Below, one piece after another: positions 17,201 through 24,889 of a stretch of DNA of 64,000 nucleotides; within the stretch, counting starts at the first letter, position 1, and each line of letters starts with the position of its first letter. The notes beneath the pieces were generated by a model. The model made no database searches, had not been told where the DNA came from, and saw only the letters and a program-made list of their open reading frames with translations. The stretch is from NCBI GenBank assembly GCA_036555725.1, contig DATBKU010000048.1, forward strand, positions 1 through 64,000. The letters run 5' to 3'. Both the position numbers and the translations under genes were made by a program. Source of the stretch: CALAED01 sp036555725. Lineage in GTDB: Bacteria > Actinomycetota > Actinomycetes > Streptosporangiales > Streptosporangiaceae.

Positions 17201-17986
17201 AACTACCTGCGCGCGCACGCCGTGGAGGACCACGCCGCGCACGGCGACTGGCGGCGCGCCACCACACGGATCTTCGGCTCAAAGCCGGGCGCGTACGGCG
17301 CCGGGCTGCTGCCGCTGATCGACGCCCGCAACTGGCGCGACGACCGGGACCTGGCCGAGGTGTACGCGGTCTGGGGCGGCTACGCGTACGGCCGCGACCT
17401 CGACGGGCGGGAGGCTCGCGGCGACATGGAGGCGTCGTTCCGGCGCATCTCGGTCGCCGCCAAGAACCAGGACACCCGCGAGCACGACATCGTCGACTCC
17501 GACGACTATTTCCAGTACCACGGCGGCATGGTCGCCATGGTCCGCTCGCTGACCGGGGCGAACCCCGCCGCGTACGTCGGCGATTCGGCGCTGCCCGACC
17601 AGGTGAAGACCCGTACGCTCGCCGAGGAGACGCACCGGGTGTTCCGCGCCCGCGTCGTCAACCCGCGGTGGATCGCCGCGATGCGCCGGCACGGCTACAA
17701 GGGCGCGTTCGAGCTGGCCGCCACCGTCGACTACCTGTTCGGCTACGACGCGACCGCGGGCGTGGTCGACGACTGGATGTACGAAAAGCTCGCCCAGGAG
17801 TACGTCTTCGACGCGGAGACCCGCGAATTCATGGAGCGGTCGAACCCGTGGGCGCTGCGCGGCATCACCGAGCGGCTGCTGGAGGCGGCCGACCGGAACC
17901 TCTGGGCCGATCCGGACGCCGACACGCTCGATCGGCTCCGCGACGCCTATTTGCAATTGGAAGGCGACCTCGAAGCCGGAGAATGA
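14216..17986 (+). CDS. cobN: Cobaltochelatase subunit CobN
   Basis: 1256 aa large subunit of the ATP-dependent cobalt chelatase (CobN/BchH family), which binds hydrogenobyrinic a,c-diamide and inserts cobalt. Family motifs include LGKHGTLEWLPGKGLGLS, GEGTQAKRRGHATVVDHLVPPM, GRNFYSVDPKAIPSR and GGMVAMVRSLTG. Its ATPase/VWA partner is probably the fused ChlI-ChlD protein at 41236. Two low-complexity insertions interrupt the normal sequence: about residues 196-233, whose DNA contains a 22-bp perfect palindrome, and about residues 712-725. The stop codon overlaps the ATG of the next gene. Confidence 0.95.
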   Translation: MRILLLSTADTELLAARAAGGYLTANPARIDLDELARLTSGADLVVVRLLGGRKTWPDGVAALRTADRPVIMLGGEAAPDAELMALSTVPTGVAAEALDYLREGGVANLRELARFLSDTVLLTGEGFAPPLAMPSFGPHGSYEIRAGRPTVGVVFYRAHELSGNTAFVDTLCERIEAYGGNALPIFCGSLRGLERRPAERAESPATPRPAQPASQGAGGGASEKGSATEDTDPGLLDLLGRADAVITTVLAAGGAGGSDDGAWDAGALATLNVPVIQGLCLTTSHTAWAGSAAALTPMDAAMQVAIPEFDGRLISVPFSFKEEGPDGIPVYVADPARADRVAGIAVRHARLRHVPNAAKKVAVVLSSYPTKHARVGNAVGLDTPASAVRLLGALADAGYDLGGAPPKDGDELIHALIAAGGHDVEWLTEEQLQQASARVPLHAYKQWFDALPEPLREGIREHWGEPPGDLYTEGDHVVLASLRFGNVILMIQPPRGFGENPVAIYHDPDLPPSHHYLAAYRWLEHEFGADAVIHLGKHGTLEWLPGKGLGLSAECAPDAVLGDLPLVYPFIVNDPGEGTQAKRRGHATVVDHLVPPMARADTYGDLAKLEQLLDEYATVQALDPAKLPSVRAQVWTLVQAAQLHHDLHVADQPDETEFDDFVLHIDGYLCEIKDVQIRDGLHILGAAPAGEARVNLVLAVLRAAQVWGGRSTGDGGAQPRGRSTALPGLRAALAVAYGLEERALLADPGAVVDREIGLTEVVDGPARTAADVVDLLEAAARRLVEEMEARGWDPGQASAVTAEVLGQDVPEVGGVLDFAATELVPRLDATRGEVDAVLHALDGGYVPAGPSGSPTRGLVNVLPTGRNFYSVDPKAIPSRNAWDVGVALADSLIARHRADTGEYPRSVGLTVWGTSAMRTQGDDIAEVLALIGVRPRWDDASRRVTGVEVVPRAELGRPRIDVTLRISGFFRDAFPHVIGLIDDAIAAVADLDEPDNYLRAHAVEDHAAHGDWRRATTRIFGSKPGAYGAGLLPLIDARNWRDDRDLAEVYAVWGGYAYGRDLDGREARGDMEASFRRISVAAKNQDTREHDIVDSDDYFQYHGGMVAMVRSLTGANPAAYVGDSALPDQVKTRTLAEETHRVFRARVVNPRWIAAMRRHGYKGAFELAATVDYLFGYDATAGVVDDWMYEKLAQEYVFDAETREFMERSNPWALRGITERLLEAADRNLWADPDADTLDRLRDAYLQLEGDLEAGE
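14816..14837. repeat. 22-bp perfect palindrome inside a cobN insertion
   Basis: GCGGAGTCGCC is followed directly by its exact reverse complement, with no loop. It lies in a low-complexity, Ala/Gly/Pro-rich in-frame insertion (roughly 14798-14913). Confidence 0.75.
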
Positions 17987-18396
17987 ACGCCATGGACGTC
18001 AAGGAGATCAACCAGCGGGTGATCAAGCAGTTCCGGGCCGGCGGTGAGATCGAGGGGATGCACCGCGAGGGGCTGCTGCTCCTCTCGACTACCGGACGGA
18101 AGAGCGGCCGGAGCCACACCACGCCGATGATGTTCGTCCGCGACGGCGACCGGCTGTTCGTCATGGCGGCCAACGCGGGCGCGACACAGACCCCGGACTG
18201 GTGTCTCAACCTGATCGCCGATCCGCACGTCACCGTGGAGGTCGGCGAGGAGACGTACGAGGCGAACGCCGCCGTCCTCGAGGGCGCGGAGCGTGAACGG
18301 CACTGGGCAGTGATCACAAAGGACTATCCGTTCTTCGCGGAGTTCCAGGTCAAGGCCGGGCGGGTCATCCCCGTCGTCGCCCTGGAGCGCGCCTGA
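17983..18396 (+). CDS. Deazaflavin (F420)-dependent nitroreductase family protein
   Basis: 137 aa of the Ddn/DUF385 split-barrel family, with LLLLSTTGRKSGRSHTTPM and the NLIADPHVTVEVG motif. Members bind cofactor F420 and reduce varied substrates; some only bind fatty acids. ATG 17983 overlaps the cobN stop as ATGA, so it may be co-translated; a second ATG at 17992 is possible. The gene ends inside the first unit of a 31-bp tandem repeat, which supplies its stop codon. Confidence 0.85.
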   Translation: MNAMDVKEINQRVIKQFRAGGEIEGMHREGLLLLSTTGRKSGRSHTTPMMFVRDGDRLFVMAANAGATQTPDWCLNLIADPHVTVEVGEETYEANAAVLEGAERERHWAVITKDYPFFAEFQVKAGRVIPVVALERA

Positions 18397-18480
18397 GCCC
18401 AGGCCCGGGCTCGACCGCACCGCCTGAGCCCAGGCCCGGGCTCGACCGCACCGCCTGAGCCCAGGCCCGGGCTCGACCGC
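18391..18480. repeat. Three 31-bp tandem repeats with hairpins
   Basis: Near-identical units at 18391-18421, 18422-18452 and 18453-18480 (last one truncated). Each contains GAGCCC-AGGCCC-GGGCTC, able to fold as a hairpin, and a TGA. The first unit includes the stop codon of the upstream gene. They lie between convergent genes and may act as a serial terminator. Confidence 0.85.
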
Positions 18481-18496
18481 TTGATCTGCGTGTCGG

Positions 18497-18895
18497 CTAG
18501 CTGTAGGCCGCGTTCTGGTCTGCAACGCGCTGTTGGTCGTCCGCGAGTATGTCGCCGTCGACCGCTACGAGGTCGAGGGAGTGCTCGTGCAGGAAGGTGA
18601 TGAACCACGGAAGCCGGTAGGCCTTGGCGACCGCTGTGTTGATCTTCTTCAACATTGTGCGCTTGACGTCGATGTGGACGCCTTCGGGGACGTGTGCGAT
18701 GAACGCGGGTCTGGCCGGTTCAGAGCCGAGGAGACCGTTTTGGCTCACGCTGTCCAGCGGCCACTCGCGCAGGAAGATCCGCGTGTCGTCGGGGAACGGG
18801 TAGGCCTCGTGTAGAGCTTCGTACATCGCCTTCACGAGTTCTCGCTTCGTGTCGATGTCGGCACCGGTGGGGACGTCGAGGTATCCGATGGGCAT
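18497..18895 (-). CDS. Fused 4-oxalocrotonate tautomerase-like protein
   Basis: 132 aa built from two 4-OT-like halves of about 60 residues: PIGYLDVPTGADIDTKREL... and RPAFIAHVPEGVHIDVKRTM.... Starting at ATG 18895 gives MPIGY, placing the catalytic Pro-1 at the mature N-terminus; only the first half has it. An AGGAC ribosome site fits this start; upstream codons in frame are not conserved-looking. Tautomerases of this class act on enols, halogenated acids or aromatic breakdown products; the substrate is unknown. It diverges from an HxlR-SCP2 regulator that probably controls it. Confidence 0.8.
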   Translation of the reverse strand: MPIGYLDVPTGADIDTKRELVKAMYEALHEAYPFPDDTRIFLREWPLDSVSQNGLLGSEPARPAFIAHVPEGVHIDVKRTMLKKINTAVAKAYRLPWFITFLHEHSLDLVAVDGDILADDQQRVADQNAAYS

Positions 18896-18993
18896 GTCCA
18901 TGTCCTGTTCTTCTGGGCGGAAGGTCCGCCGGGTTGGTGGGGTGGGGAGTTCTGTCGTTGGGTAGACCCGACTCCTTTCTAGGAGATTGTGGA

Positions 18994-19012
18994 TACTTCC
19001 TTTTAGGAAGTA
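18994..19012. promoter_or_regulatory. Inverted repeat between tautomerase and HxlR genes
   Basis: TACTTCCT / AGGAAGTA form perfect 8-base arms around TTT. Lying between divergent genes, it is a good candidate operator for the HxlR protein. Confidence 0.55.
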
Positions 19013-19033
19013 ATTGGTTTCTAGCACTGCTCA

Positions 19034-19069
19034 ACTAGGTAGTCAAGAGCTAGCTTCGATGGATATGAT
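19034..19069 (+). promoter_or_regulatory. Promoter and operator of the HxlR gene
   Basis: The dyad ACTA-GG-TAGT (19034-19043) overlaps the expected -35 area. The -10 box TATGAT is at 19064-19069, 6 bases before the ATG, so the mRNA is probably leaderless. Flanking CTAG and GAGC/GCTC bases extend the dyad imperfectly. Confidence 0.5.
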
Positions 19070-19075
19070 GGAAAC

Positions 19076-19753
19076 ATGACGACGAGCCGTCGATACGGTG
19101 ATGGATGCGCGATCGCGACCGCGCTCGACTACGTGGGTGAGCGATGGGCCCTGCTGATCGTGCGTGAACTCCTGCTCGGCCCGAAAAGGTTCACCGACCT
19201 GCAGGCCGGACTGCCGAACGTAGGTCCCAAGGTGCTGGCCCAGCGACTACGCGAACTGGAGGCCGGCGACGTCGTACGGCGTCGCACCCTGCCCCCGCCG
19301 GCCGCCTCACAGGTCTACGAGCTGACCGAATGGGGCGCCCGGCTGGATCCTGTCGTCGTCGCGCTTGGGCACTGGGGAGCGGGCGCGCCGGACCGATCCG
19401 CCGATCCCGTGAGTGCGGACTCGGCCATGATCAGACTGCGCAGCCTGTTCCGCCCGCAACCGGACCGACCATGGACCGCAACCTACGAGCTGCGCCTCGG
19501 CCGCTACCGGTTCGCCGTCACCATCGCCGACGGTCGGCTCGTCGACATGAGCCGCGGGGAACCGCACCACCGGCCCGACACGATCATCGACTCCGACCCC
19601 GACACCCTGTCCCGTGTCCTCGACGAAGGGCAGGCGCTCACTAAGGCCATCGACGATGGGCGGCTCACCATCACGGGAGACGACCAGGCCGGCCAACGCC
19701 TCTTCGACGCCGCACGGCTGGAGCCCGCCGCCGGAGATCTGGCTAGCCCGTGA
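19076..19753 (+). CDS. HxlR-type regulator fused to an SCP2-like sterol-carrier domain
   Basis: 225 aa. The winged-helix HxlR domain is residues 1-105 (YVGERWALLIVRELLLGPKRF, LAQRLRELEAGDVVRRRT). The rest resembles an SCP2 hydrophobic-ligand domain (YELRLGRYRFAVTIADGRL... TIIDSDPDTLSRVLDEG...). HxlR proteins are often redox- or aldehyde-responsive repressors; the added domain suggests sensing of a lipophilic molecule. It diverges from the tautomerase gene with two dyads between them. Its 3' end overlaps the convergent kinase gene by 11 bp. Confidence 0.85.
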   Translation: MTTSRRYGDGCAIATALDYVGERWALLIVRELLLGPKRFTDLQAGLPNVGPKVLAQRLRELEAGDVVRRRTLPPPAASQVYELTEWGARLDPVVVALGHWGAGAPDRSADPVSADSAMIRLRSLFRPQPDRPWTATYELRLGRYRFAVTIADGRLVDMSRGEPHHRPDTIIDSDPDTLSRVLDEGQALTKAIDDGRLTITGDDQAGQRLFDAARLEPAAGDLASP

Positions 19754-21488
19754 TGGTGGCCATGTGGAAGTTGTCGAACCACGCCTGCATGTCGCCGCTG
19801 CTGCCGCCGCCCTCCTGCGCGGCCATCAGCCCGGCCGCGCCGGTCGGCAGCGGGCGGTCGGCGTCGGTCGCCTCGGCGGCGAGGTCACCGTTGAGCCAGA
19901 ACCGCAGGTGGACCTTGCCGCTCTCGCGCTCGCACGCCACCTGCAGGTGGTTCGTCGCGCCCTTCTTGAACCCCGGCGCGCTCGACTTGTTCGCCAGCTC
20001 CTTGGTGCCGCTCTGGCCGTTGACCTTGCGGATCAGCGTGCCCTTGCCGTCGGCCCGCACGAGGAACGCGTACAGGGTCGTGTCGCTGCCGCTGCCCTCA
20101 CCGCTGCGGCAGAACAGCCCGAGCTGCCCGTAGTCGGGGCCGCCCAGCGCCCGCGCGTCGGCGGTGACCAGCACCCGTTCGGGCACCGTCTGCTCGTACG
20201 GGGCGGGCTCCGACCGGATGGGGGAGTAGCCGCCGGCGTCCACGCGATAGCCACCGGTGAAGTAGCCGCTGCCCGAGGTCCAGGTGGAGCCCGACCAGCC
20301 GGAGCTGTTGTTGGAGAAGTCGTCATCGAAGACCGATGAGGTCTTCGACGGGACGCCGCCGCCCGACCCGTTGAGCACCACGGCGATCAGCGCGGCGACG
20401 ACCACGACTGCGGCGACCACGGCGCCGACGAGCGCGAGGGTGCGCCCGGACGGCCGGCCTGCCTGGCCAGGCGGACGCGGTGGCCCTGGCGGCCCGGGCG
20501 GCGAGCCGACCGGCTGCGTCGGCGCCGGACCGGTGTACGGCGCGGTCTGCGGCATGTCTTGGCGGGTGCGGTACGGCGGCGGAGGCATGGTCGCGGCCGC
20601 CGTTGGTACGGCCTCGCTCGGCCAGGTGCGCCGCACGGACTCGGCGATCTGCGCGGTGTCGGCGTGGTCCTGGCCGACCAGCCGGTCGAGCAGCTCCTGC
20701 CCGGACGGCCGCTTGGCCGGGTCTTTGTCCAGCGCCTGCTGGACCACCTCGCGCAGCGCCTCGTCGACGCCGTCGAGGCTGGGCTCGGCATGCATGATCT
20801 GGTACATGACGGCCGGCACCGTGGGCCCGGCGAAGGGCGCCTGGCCGGTGCCCGCGTAGGCCACGACGCATCCCCAGGCGAACACGTCGGACGCGGCCGT
20901 CGCCGGCTTCCCGTCGATCACTTCCGGGGCCATGTACGCGGGGGTGCCGACGAACTGGCCGGTACGGGTCGCGCCGTCCACGGTGTCGAGCGCTCGGGCG
21001 ATGCCGAAGTCGATCACCCGCGGGCCGACCGAGGACAGCAGCACGTTGGCGGGCTTGAGGTCACGGTGGATGATGCCGGCGCCGTGGATCGCGGTCAGCG
21101 CGGTCGCCACCCCGACCGCCAGGTGATCCAGGCTGGAGCCGCGCATCGGCCCGCTGGTGCGGATGAACTGATCGAGGTTCGGGCCGTCGACGTACTCGGT
21201 GACGATGTAGAGCGGCTCGCCGTCGAGTTGCGCGTCGAGCACCGGAGCCGTACAGAAACGGCGGACCCGGCGGGCGGATTCGACCTCGCGACGGAAACGG
21301 GCCCGGAAGGCGTCGTCGTGGGCGAGATCCGGGCTGATCACCTTGATCGCCGCGCGTTCGCCGGCGCCGCTGTCGGCGAGATAGACGATCCCCATGCCGC
21401 CGCGGCCGATGCGGCCGACGAGGCGGTAGCTGCCGAGCTGCTCTGGGTCTCCCTTCAGCAGCGGACTAACCGAGACTTGTCCGGACAC
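19743..21488 (-). CDS. Membrane Ser/Thr protein kinase (PknB-like)
   Basis: 581 aa. Kinase domain residues 20-275: glycine loop GRIGRGGMG, lysine in AAIKVI (K49), HRDLKPANVLL (141-151), DFG (160-162) and APE. A Pro-rich linker (about 298-345) leads to one membrane helix (351-372). The extracellular domain of about 200 residues has a beta-sandwich look (LFCRSGEGSGSDTTLYAFLV, WFDNFHMATI), similar to laminin-G-like or DUF1080 domains that bind ligands. All catalytic residues appear intact. GTG 21488 is the chosen start. A transmembrane receptor kinase of unknown signal. Confidence 0.92.
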   Translation of the reverse strand: MSGQVSVSPLLKGDPEQLGSYRLVGRIGRGGMGIVYLADSGAGERAAIKVISPDLAHDDAFRARFRREVESARRVRRFCTAPVLDAQLDGEPLYIVTEYVDGPNLDQFIRTSGPMRGSSLDHLAVGVATALTAIHGAGIIHRDLKPANVLLSSVGPRVIDFGIARALDTVDGATRTGQFVGTPAYMAPEVIDGKPATAASDVFAWGCVVAYAGTGQAPFAGPTVPAVMYQIMHAEPSLDGVDEALREVVQQALDKDPAKRPSGQELLDRLVGQDHADTAQIAESVRRTWPSEAVPTAAATMPPPPYRTRQDMPQTAPYTGPAPTQPVGSPPGPPGPPRPPGQAGRPSGRTLALVGAVVAAVVVVAALIAVVLNGSGGGVPSKTSSVFDDDFSNNSSGWSGSTWTSGSGYFTGGYRVDAGGYSPIRSEPAPYEQTVPERVLVTADARALGGPDYGQLGLFCRSGEGSGSDTTLYAFLVRADGKGTLIRKVNGQSGTKELANKSSAPGFKKGATNHLQVACERESGKVHLRFWLNGDLAAEATDADRPLPTGAAGLMAAQEGGGSSGDMQAWFDNFHMATITG

Positions 21489-21558
21489 GATGCTCCCATG
21501 CCTACCAGCGGCCCAACCTTCGCGTTCACGCAGATTAGCGGAGGGCCGTCACGTTCGG

Positions 21559-21890
21559 GTGACGTTGCCAACTAGTTCACACACGGGGCCGCGGCCGTCG
21601 TCGCTTTCCATTGGCCTGCTGAGCCTCGTCGGCACCGCGTGTGCCACCAGCGGCACATCGGACACCAAACAGGCCAACACGAGTGGCCCCGCGAACATCG
21701 CCTACTGGTCGACGGGAGGCGACGACGACACGCGGATCTTCCAGCAGGCCGCCGACCTCTACCACCAGTCGCATCCCAACGTGACCATCAAGGTGCAGAC
21801 CCTGACCTGGGACGACGCGTACGCGAAGCTGCTCGCGGCGGCCACCAGCCGGACCGGCCCCGACATCGTCTCGGGCGGGCTGACCTGGAT
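21559..21890 (+). pseudogene. N-terminal remnant of an ABC sugar-binding lipoprotein
   Basis: From about GTG 21559 the frame encodes a short hydrophobic leader ending LVGTAC, then ANIAYWSTGGDDDTRIF and DDAYAKLLAAATSRTGPDI, the beginning of a family-1 extracellular solute-binding protein. Homologs are about 400 aa; here about 110 remain. The frame then runs without a break into a mannosidase fragment in another frame at about 21891. Confidence 0.7.
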
Positions 21891-22126
21891 GATCCGACGG
21901 CGCCGAGGTCACCGTGACCGCCCGCTCCTTGCTGCGCGACCTCTGCCTGTTCCCCGACCGGCTCGACCCGGACGCCGAGGTCGACGACATGCTCGTCACC
22001 CTGCTCCCCGGCGAGACCACCCGCTTCGCCATCCGCTCCGCCGTGCCCCTCGACCCCGCCGCCTTGGTGCGCCCCCCAGTCCTCCGCACCGTCAACGACG
22101 CCCTCGTCCGAAGACCAAATGCTTGA
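21891..22126 (+). pseudogene. C-terminal fragment of a family 2 beta-mannosidase
   Basis: Read in frame from 21893 it gives SDGAEVTVTARSLLRDLCLF then PDRLDPDAEVDD, LVTLLPGE and VNDAL, the typical C-terminal beta-sandwich of beta-mannosidases. No catalytic domain is present. It directly follows a truncated sugar-binding protein, suggesting one deletion removed the permeases and most of the enzyme from an old transport-hydrolysis operon. Confidence 0.65.
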
Positions 22127-22211
22127 CAACGGAACGTCCCCTTCGACATTGACATCGACCTGACGAGGATCCACAGCCCTGTAGGGCGCATGGTGCTCGC
22201 CCCCGCCCCTG

Positions 22212-22808
22212 TCAGAGCTTGTGGACGGGGTAGGTGAGGTGGGTGACGCCGTCGCTTTCGATGACTCGGGGGGTGCCCAGGGTGATCGGGGGCTTGGCCA
22301 GGCCGTCGACGAAGCGGACGCCGGCGCCGAGGAGCACGGGCACGAGGTCGACGAAAAGCTCGTCGATCAGGCCGAGGTCGAGGCACTGCCGTCCGATGTC
22401 GCCGGCGGCGACGGAAACGATCCGGTCGCCCGCGATCTCCTGCGCCTGCCGGACAGCGCTCTCGACGCCGTCGGTGACGAAGGTGAAGGGCGCGTCGGGG
22501 TGCGGCCAGTCCTTCGGCACGGTGTGGGTGACGACGAAGACCGGCGCGTCCAGCGGATGGCGGCCGCCCCACCCCTCGGTGATGTCGAACAGGCGCCGGC
22601 CGACCACGATGGCACCGAGGCCGAACCAGCCGCGTACGTGGTCGGCGCTCGCCTCGGGCACGTTGAAGCTTATGTTCGGGTCGGCCGACGGGATCTCGAC
22701 GTTTCCGCTGTTGTGCCAGGCGAACAGGTAGTCGAAGCCGGTTGTCCCGCCCGGGCCGGCGATGAAGCCGTCCAGCGACATCGACGCGCCCGTGATGACC
22801 TTGCCCAT
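22212..22808 (-). CDS. RibD C-terminal / dihydrofolate reductase-like protein
   Basis: 198 aa with the RibD-C/DHFR-like fold: MGKVITGASMSLDGFIAG, IVVGRRLFDITEGWGG, VFVVTH and DLVPVLLGAGVRFVDGL. These stand-alone proteins are annotated as dihydrofolate reductase family but mostly lack a proven substrate; NADPH-dependent reduction is likely. ATG 22808 has GGGAGA upstream on its strand. It lies 70 bp downstream of the quinone oxidoreductase gene and may be co-transcribed. Confidence 0.88.
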   Translation of the reverse strand: MGKVITGASMSLDGFIAGPGGTTGFDYLFAWHNSGNVEIPSADPNISFNVPEASADHVRGWFGLGAIVVGRRLFDITEGWGGRHPLDAPVFVVTHTVPKDWPHPDAPFTFVTDGVESAVRQAQEIAGDRIVSVAAGDIGRQCLDLGLIDELFVDLVPVLLGAGVRFVDGLAKPPITLGTPRVIESDGVTHLTYPVHKL

Positions 22809-22878
22809 GGTGTTCTCCCTTGGCTCGATGGTGTGCCGTGCCGGTAAGACTTACGGGCGCGGCAAAACTCATCGAGGG

Positions 22879-23838
22879 TCAGGGGATCAGCAGGAGTTTG
22901 CCGGTGGTGCGGCGGGCCTCGAGGTCTTCATGGGCGACGCGGGCGTCGTGCAGGGCGTACTGCCGGCCGTGCAACGACAGCTTGCCGTCGGCGACCCAGC
23001 CGAACACGTCCGAGGCCCGGGACTGCAGTTCTTCAGGGGCTGCGATGTAGTGGGCGAGGGTCGGCCGCGTCAGGAACAGCGACCCGCCCGTGTTCAGCCG
23101 GTTGATGTCAAAGGGCGGCACCGGGCCGCTCGCGTACCCGTAAAGGGCGAGCATGCCGCGAGGCCGCAGGCTCTCCAGGCTGCCGTCAAAGGTGGCCGCG
23201 CCGACGCCGTCGTACACCGCCGCGACGCCCTCGCCGTCGGTAAGCCGCCGTACCTCGGCCGCGAAGCCGTCGTAGCGCAGCACCTCGTCGGCCCCGGTGT
23301 CGCGGGCGAGCCGCTCCTTCTCCTCGGTCGACACGGTGCCGATGACGCGGGCGCCGCGCAGCTTGGCCGCCTGGATGAGCAGCAGGCCCATGCCGCCCGC
23401 CGCGGCGTGCACGAGCACCGTGTCGCCGGGCTGCACCGCGTACGTCGTGTGGACCAGGTAGTGGGCCGTCATGCCCTGCAGCAGCACGCCGGCGGCGTTT
23501 TCGGCGGAGACCCCGTCGGGCACCGGCACGACGCGGGCGGCGGGGATCACGGCGCGCTCGGCGTAGCCGCCCTGCACCTGGGCCCAGGCCACCCGGTCGC
23601 CCACCGCGAACTCCGTCACCCCCTCGCCGGTCGCCGCGACAGTGCCCGCGCCCTCGACGCCCGGAACGTACGGTGTGGACTGCGGGTAGAGACCGGTCCG
23701 GTAATAGACGTCGACGAAGTTGACCCCGCTCGCCGCGATGTCGATCAGTACCTCGCCGGGGCCGGGAACCGGGTCGTCGATCTCGGCCGGCTTGAGCACC
23801 TCCGGGCCACCGTTCTCGCTGATCACGATCGCGCGCAT
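22879..23838 (-). CDS. NADPH:quinone oxidoreductase (zinc-independent MDR family)
   Basis: 319 aa medium-chain dehydrogenase/reductase of the quinone-oxidoreductase (QOR) type. It begins MRAIVISENGGPEVLK and has the nucleotide-binding motif HAAAGGMGLLLIQ, the YYRTG motif, and no zinc-ligand cysteine set. Such enzymes reduce quinones or enones with NADPH. ATG 23838 is chosen over the upstream in-frame start because GAGGAG precedes it and QOR proteins start here. A strong inverted repeat sits 20 bp upstream. Confidence 0.92.
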   Translation of the reverse strand: MRAIVISENGGPEVLKPAEIDDPVPGPGEVLIDIAASGVNFVDVYYRTGLYPQSTPYVPGVEGAGTVAATGEGVTEFAVGDRVAWAQVQGGYAERAVIPAARVVPVPDGVSAENAAGVLLQGMTAHYLVHTTYAVQPGDTVLVHAAAGGMGLLLIQAAKLRGARVIGTVSTEEKERLARDTGADEVLRYDGFAAEVRRLTDGEGVAAVYDGVGAATFDGSLESLRPRGMLALYGYASGPVPPFDINRLNTGGSLFLTRPTLAHYIAAPEELQSRASDVFGWVADGKLSLHGRQYALHDARVAHEDLEARRTTGKLLLIP

Positions 23839-23857
23839 ATCCAACTCCTCACGGCTT

Positions 23858-23879
23858 CGGGTTGATGGCATTCAACCCG
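23858..23879. promoter_or_regulatory. Operator-like inverted repeat upstream of QOR
   Basis: CGGGTTGA and TCAACCCG are exact 8-base reverse complements separated by TGGCAT, 20 bases upstream of the QOR start. The geometry fits a dimeric TetR- or MarR-type repressor. No regulator gene is adjacent. Confidence 0.55.
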
Positions 23880-23986
23880 ATGTGTATCACCACTGTTCCC
23901 AGCGAAAATTGTGTGACACAGCGCCCCGGCCCGGGCTAGGTCAGTGCGTTCGCGCTCATTTCCCGACCGAGAGGTTGTCGTTGTGA

Positions 23987-24679
23987 TGCCCGCGACCACG
24001 GGGGGACCCTGACTCAGAACTCGACGAACTCGAACGCGAACGCGAACAAGAGCACCTCGCGGCCTCGCGCCGCGCCCTCGCGGCGATGCGCGCCGACGTG
24101 CTCTCCCTGGAGGCGATGGGCGGCGACCCCGTCTCCACCGAGTTTCTCAAGGCCGACCTGTATCGACGCGCCGAGGCGCTGCGCGACCTGCCCGACACAC
24201 CGCTGTTCTTCGGCCGCCTCGACAAGCCCGCGGAACGGCTGCACATCGGACGCCGCCACGTTCACGACGCGGCCGGCCACCCGATGGTGATCGACTGGCG
24301 GGCGCCGGTGTCCCGGGCGTTCTACAAGGCCAACCGCGCCGACCCGATGGGCGTACGGCTGCGCCGCCGCTTCGGCTTCGAGGGCGGCGCGCTGACCGCG
24401 TACGAGGACGAGGACCTGGCCGCCTCCGCACAACAGGGCGCGTCGTTCGAGAGCCATCTGCTCGTCGAGGAGATCGAGCGGCCGCGCGTCGGACCCATGC
24501 GCGACATCGTCGCGACGATCCAGCCCGACCAGGACGACATCGTGCGGGCCGAGCTGGCCGACACAGTGTGCGTCCAGGGCGCGCCCGGCACCGGCAAGAC
24601 CGCCGTCGGCCTGCACCGGGTCGCCTACCTGCTGTACGCCCACCGCGAGCGGATCCGGCGGTCCGGCGTGCTCGTCGGC
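23987..24679 (+). pseudogene. Truncated HelD-like UvrD-family helicase
   Basis: The frame carries SELDELEREREQEHLAASRR and SLEAMGGDPVSTEFLKADLY. It then has MVIDWRAPVSRAFYKA and an intact Walker A GAPGTGKTAVGLHRVAYLLY. Homology stops at about 24679 (GVLVG), followed by unrelated codons to a stop. Full HelD proteins are about 650-750 aa; helicase motifs Ia-VI are missing. The N-terminal coiled-coil lacks a start codon in this frame (stop at 23984, first ATG 24086). It is cut at both ends and unlikely to function. Confidence 0.7.
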
Positions 24680-24889
24680 TGTCCGTCGTGCACGCCGCGG
24701 CGCTGCCGATCGAGCTCGGCGCAAGCGGGTAATGCCTTCCAGTTCTCAACAAATGCCGTACTGCTCTCGAAGAGGAATGAATCCTCTCTGTTGCGGTAGA
24801 CCGATTCTGGGTAAACCAGACTTCCGGAAGATCAAGCGTTGTTACTGGTCGTGACTGGGCGGGGGCGGTCAGAAGGGAAAAGCGCCCCC

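Noticed and set aside
15170..17242. Antisense open frame over cobN
   Set aside because: High-GC shadow; cobN motifs lie throughout the opposite strand.
18391..18480. CRISPR array
   Set aside because: The 31-bp units are direct tandem copies without spacers, and no cas genes are present.
22127..22211. Possible coding remnant after the mannosidase tail
   Set aside because: A short open run (FDIDIDLTRIHSPVGRM) matches nothing I can identify.
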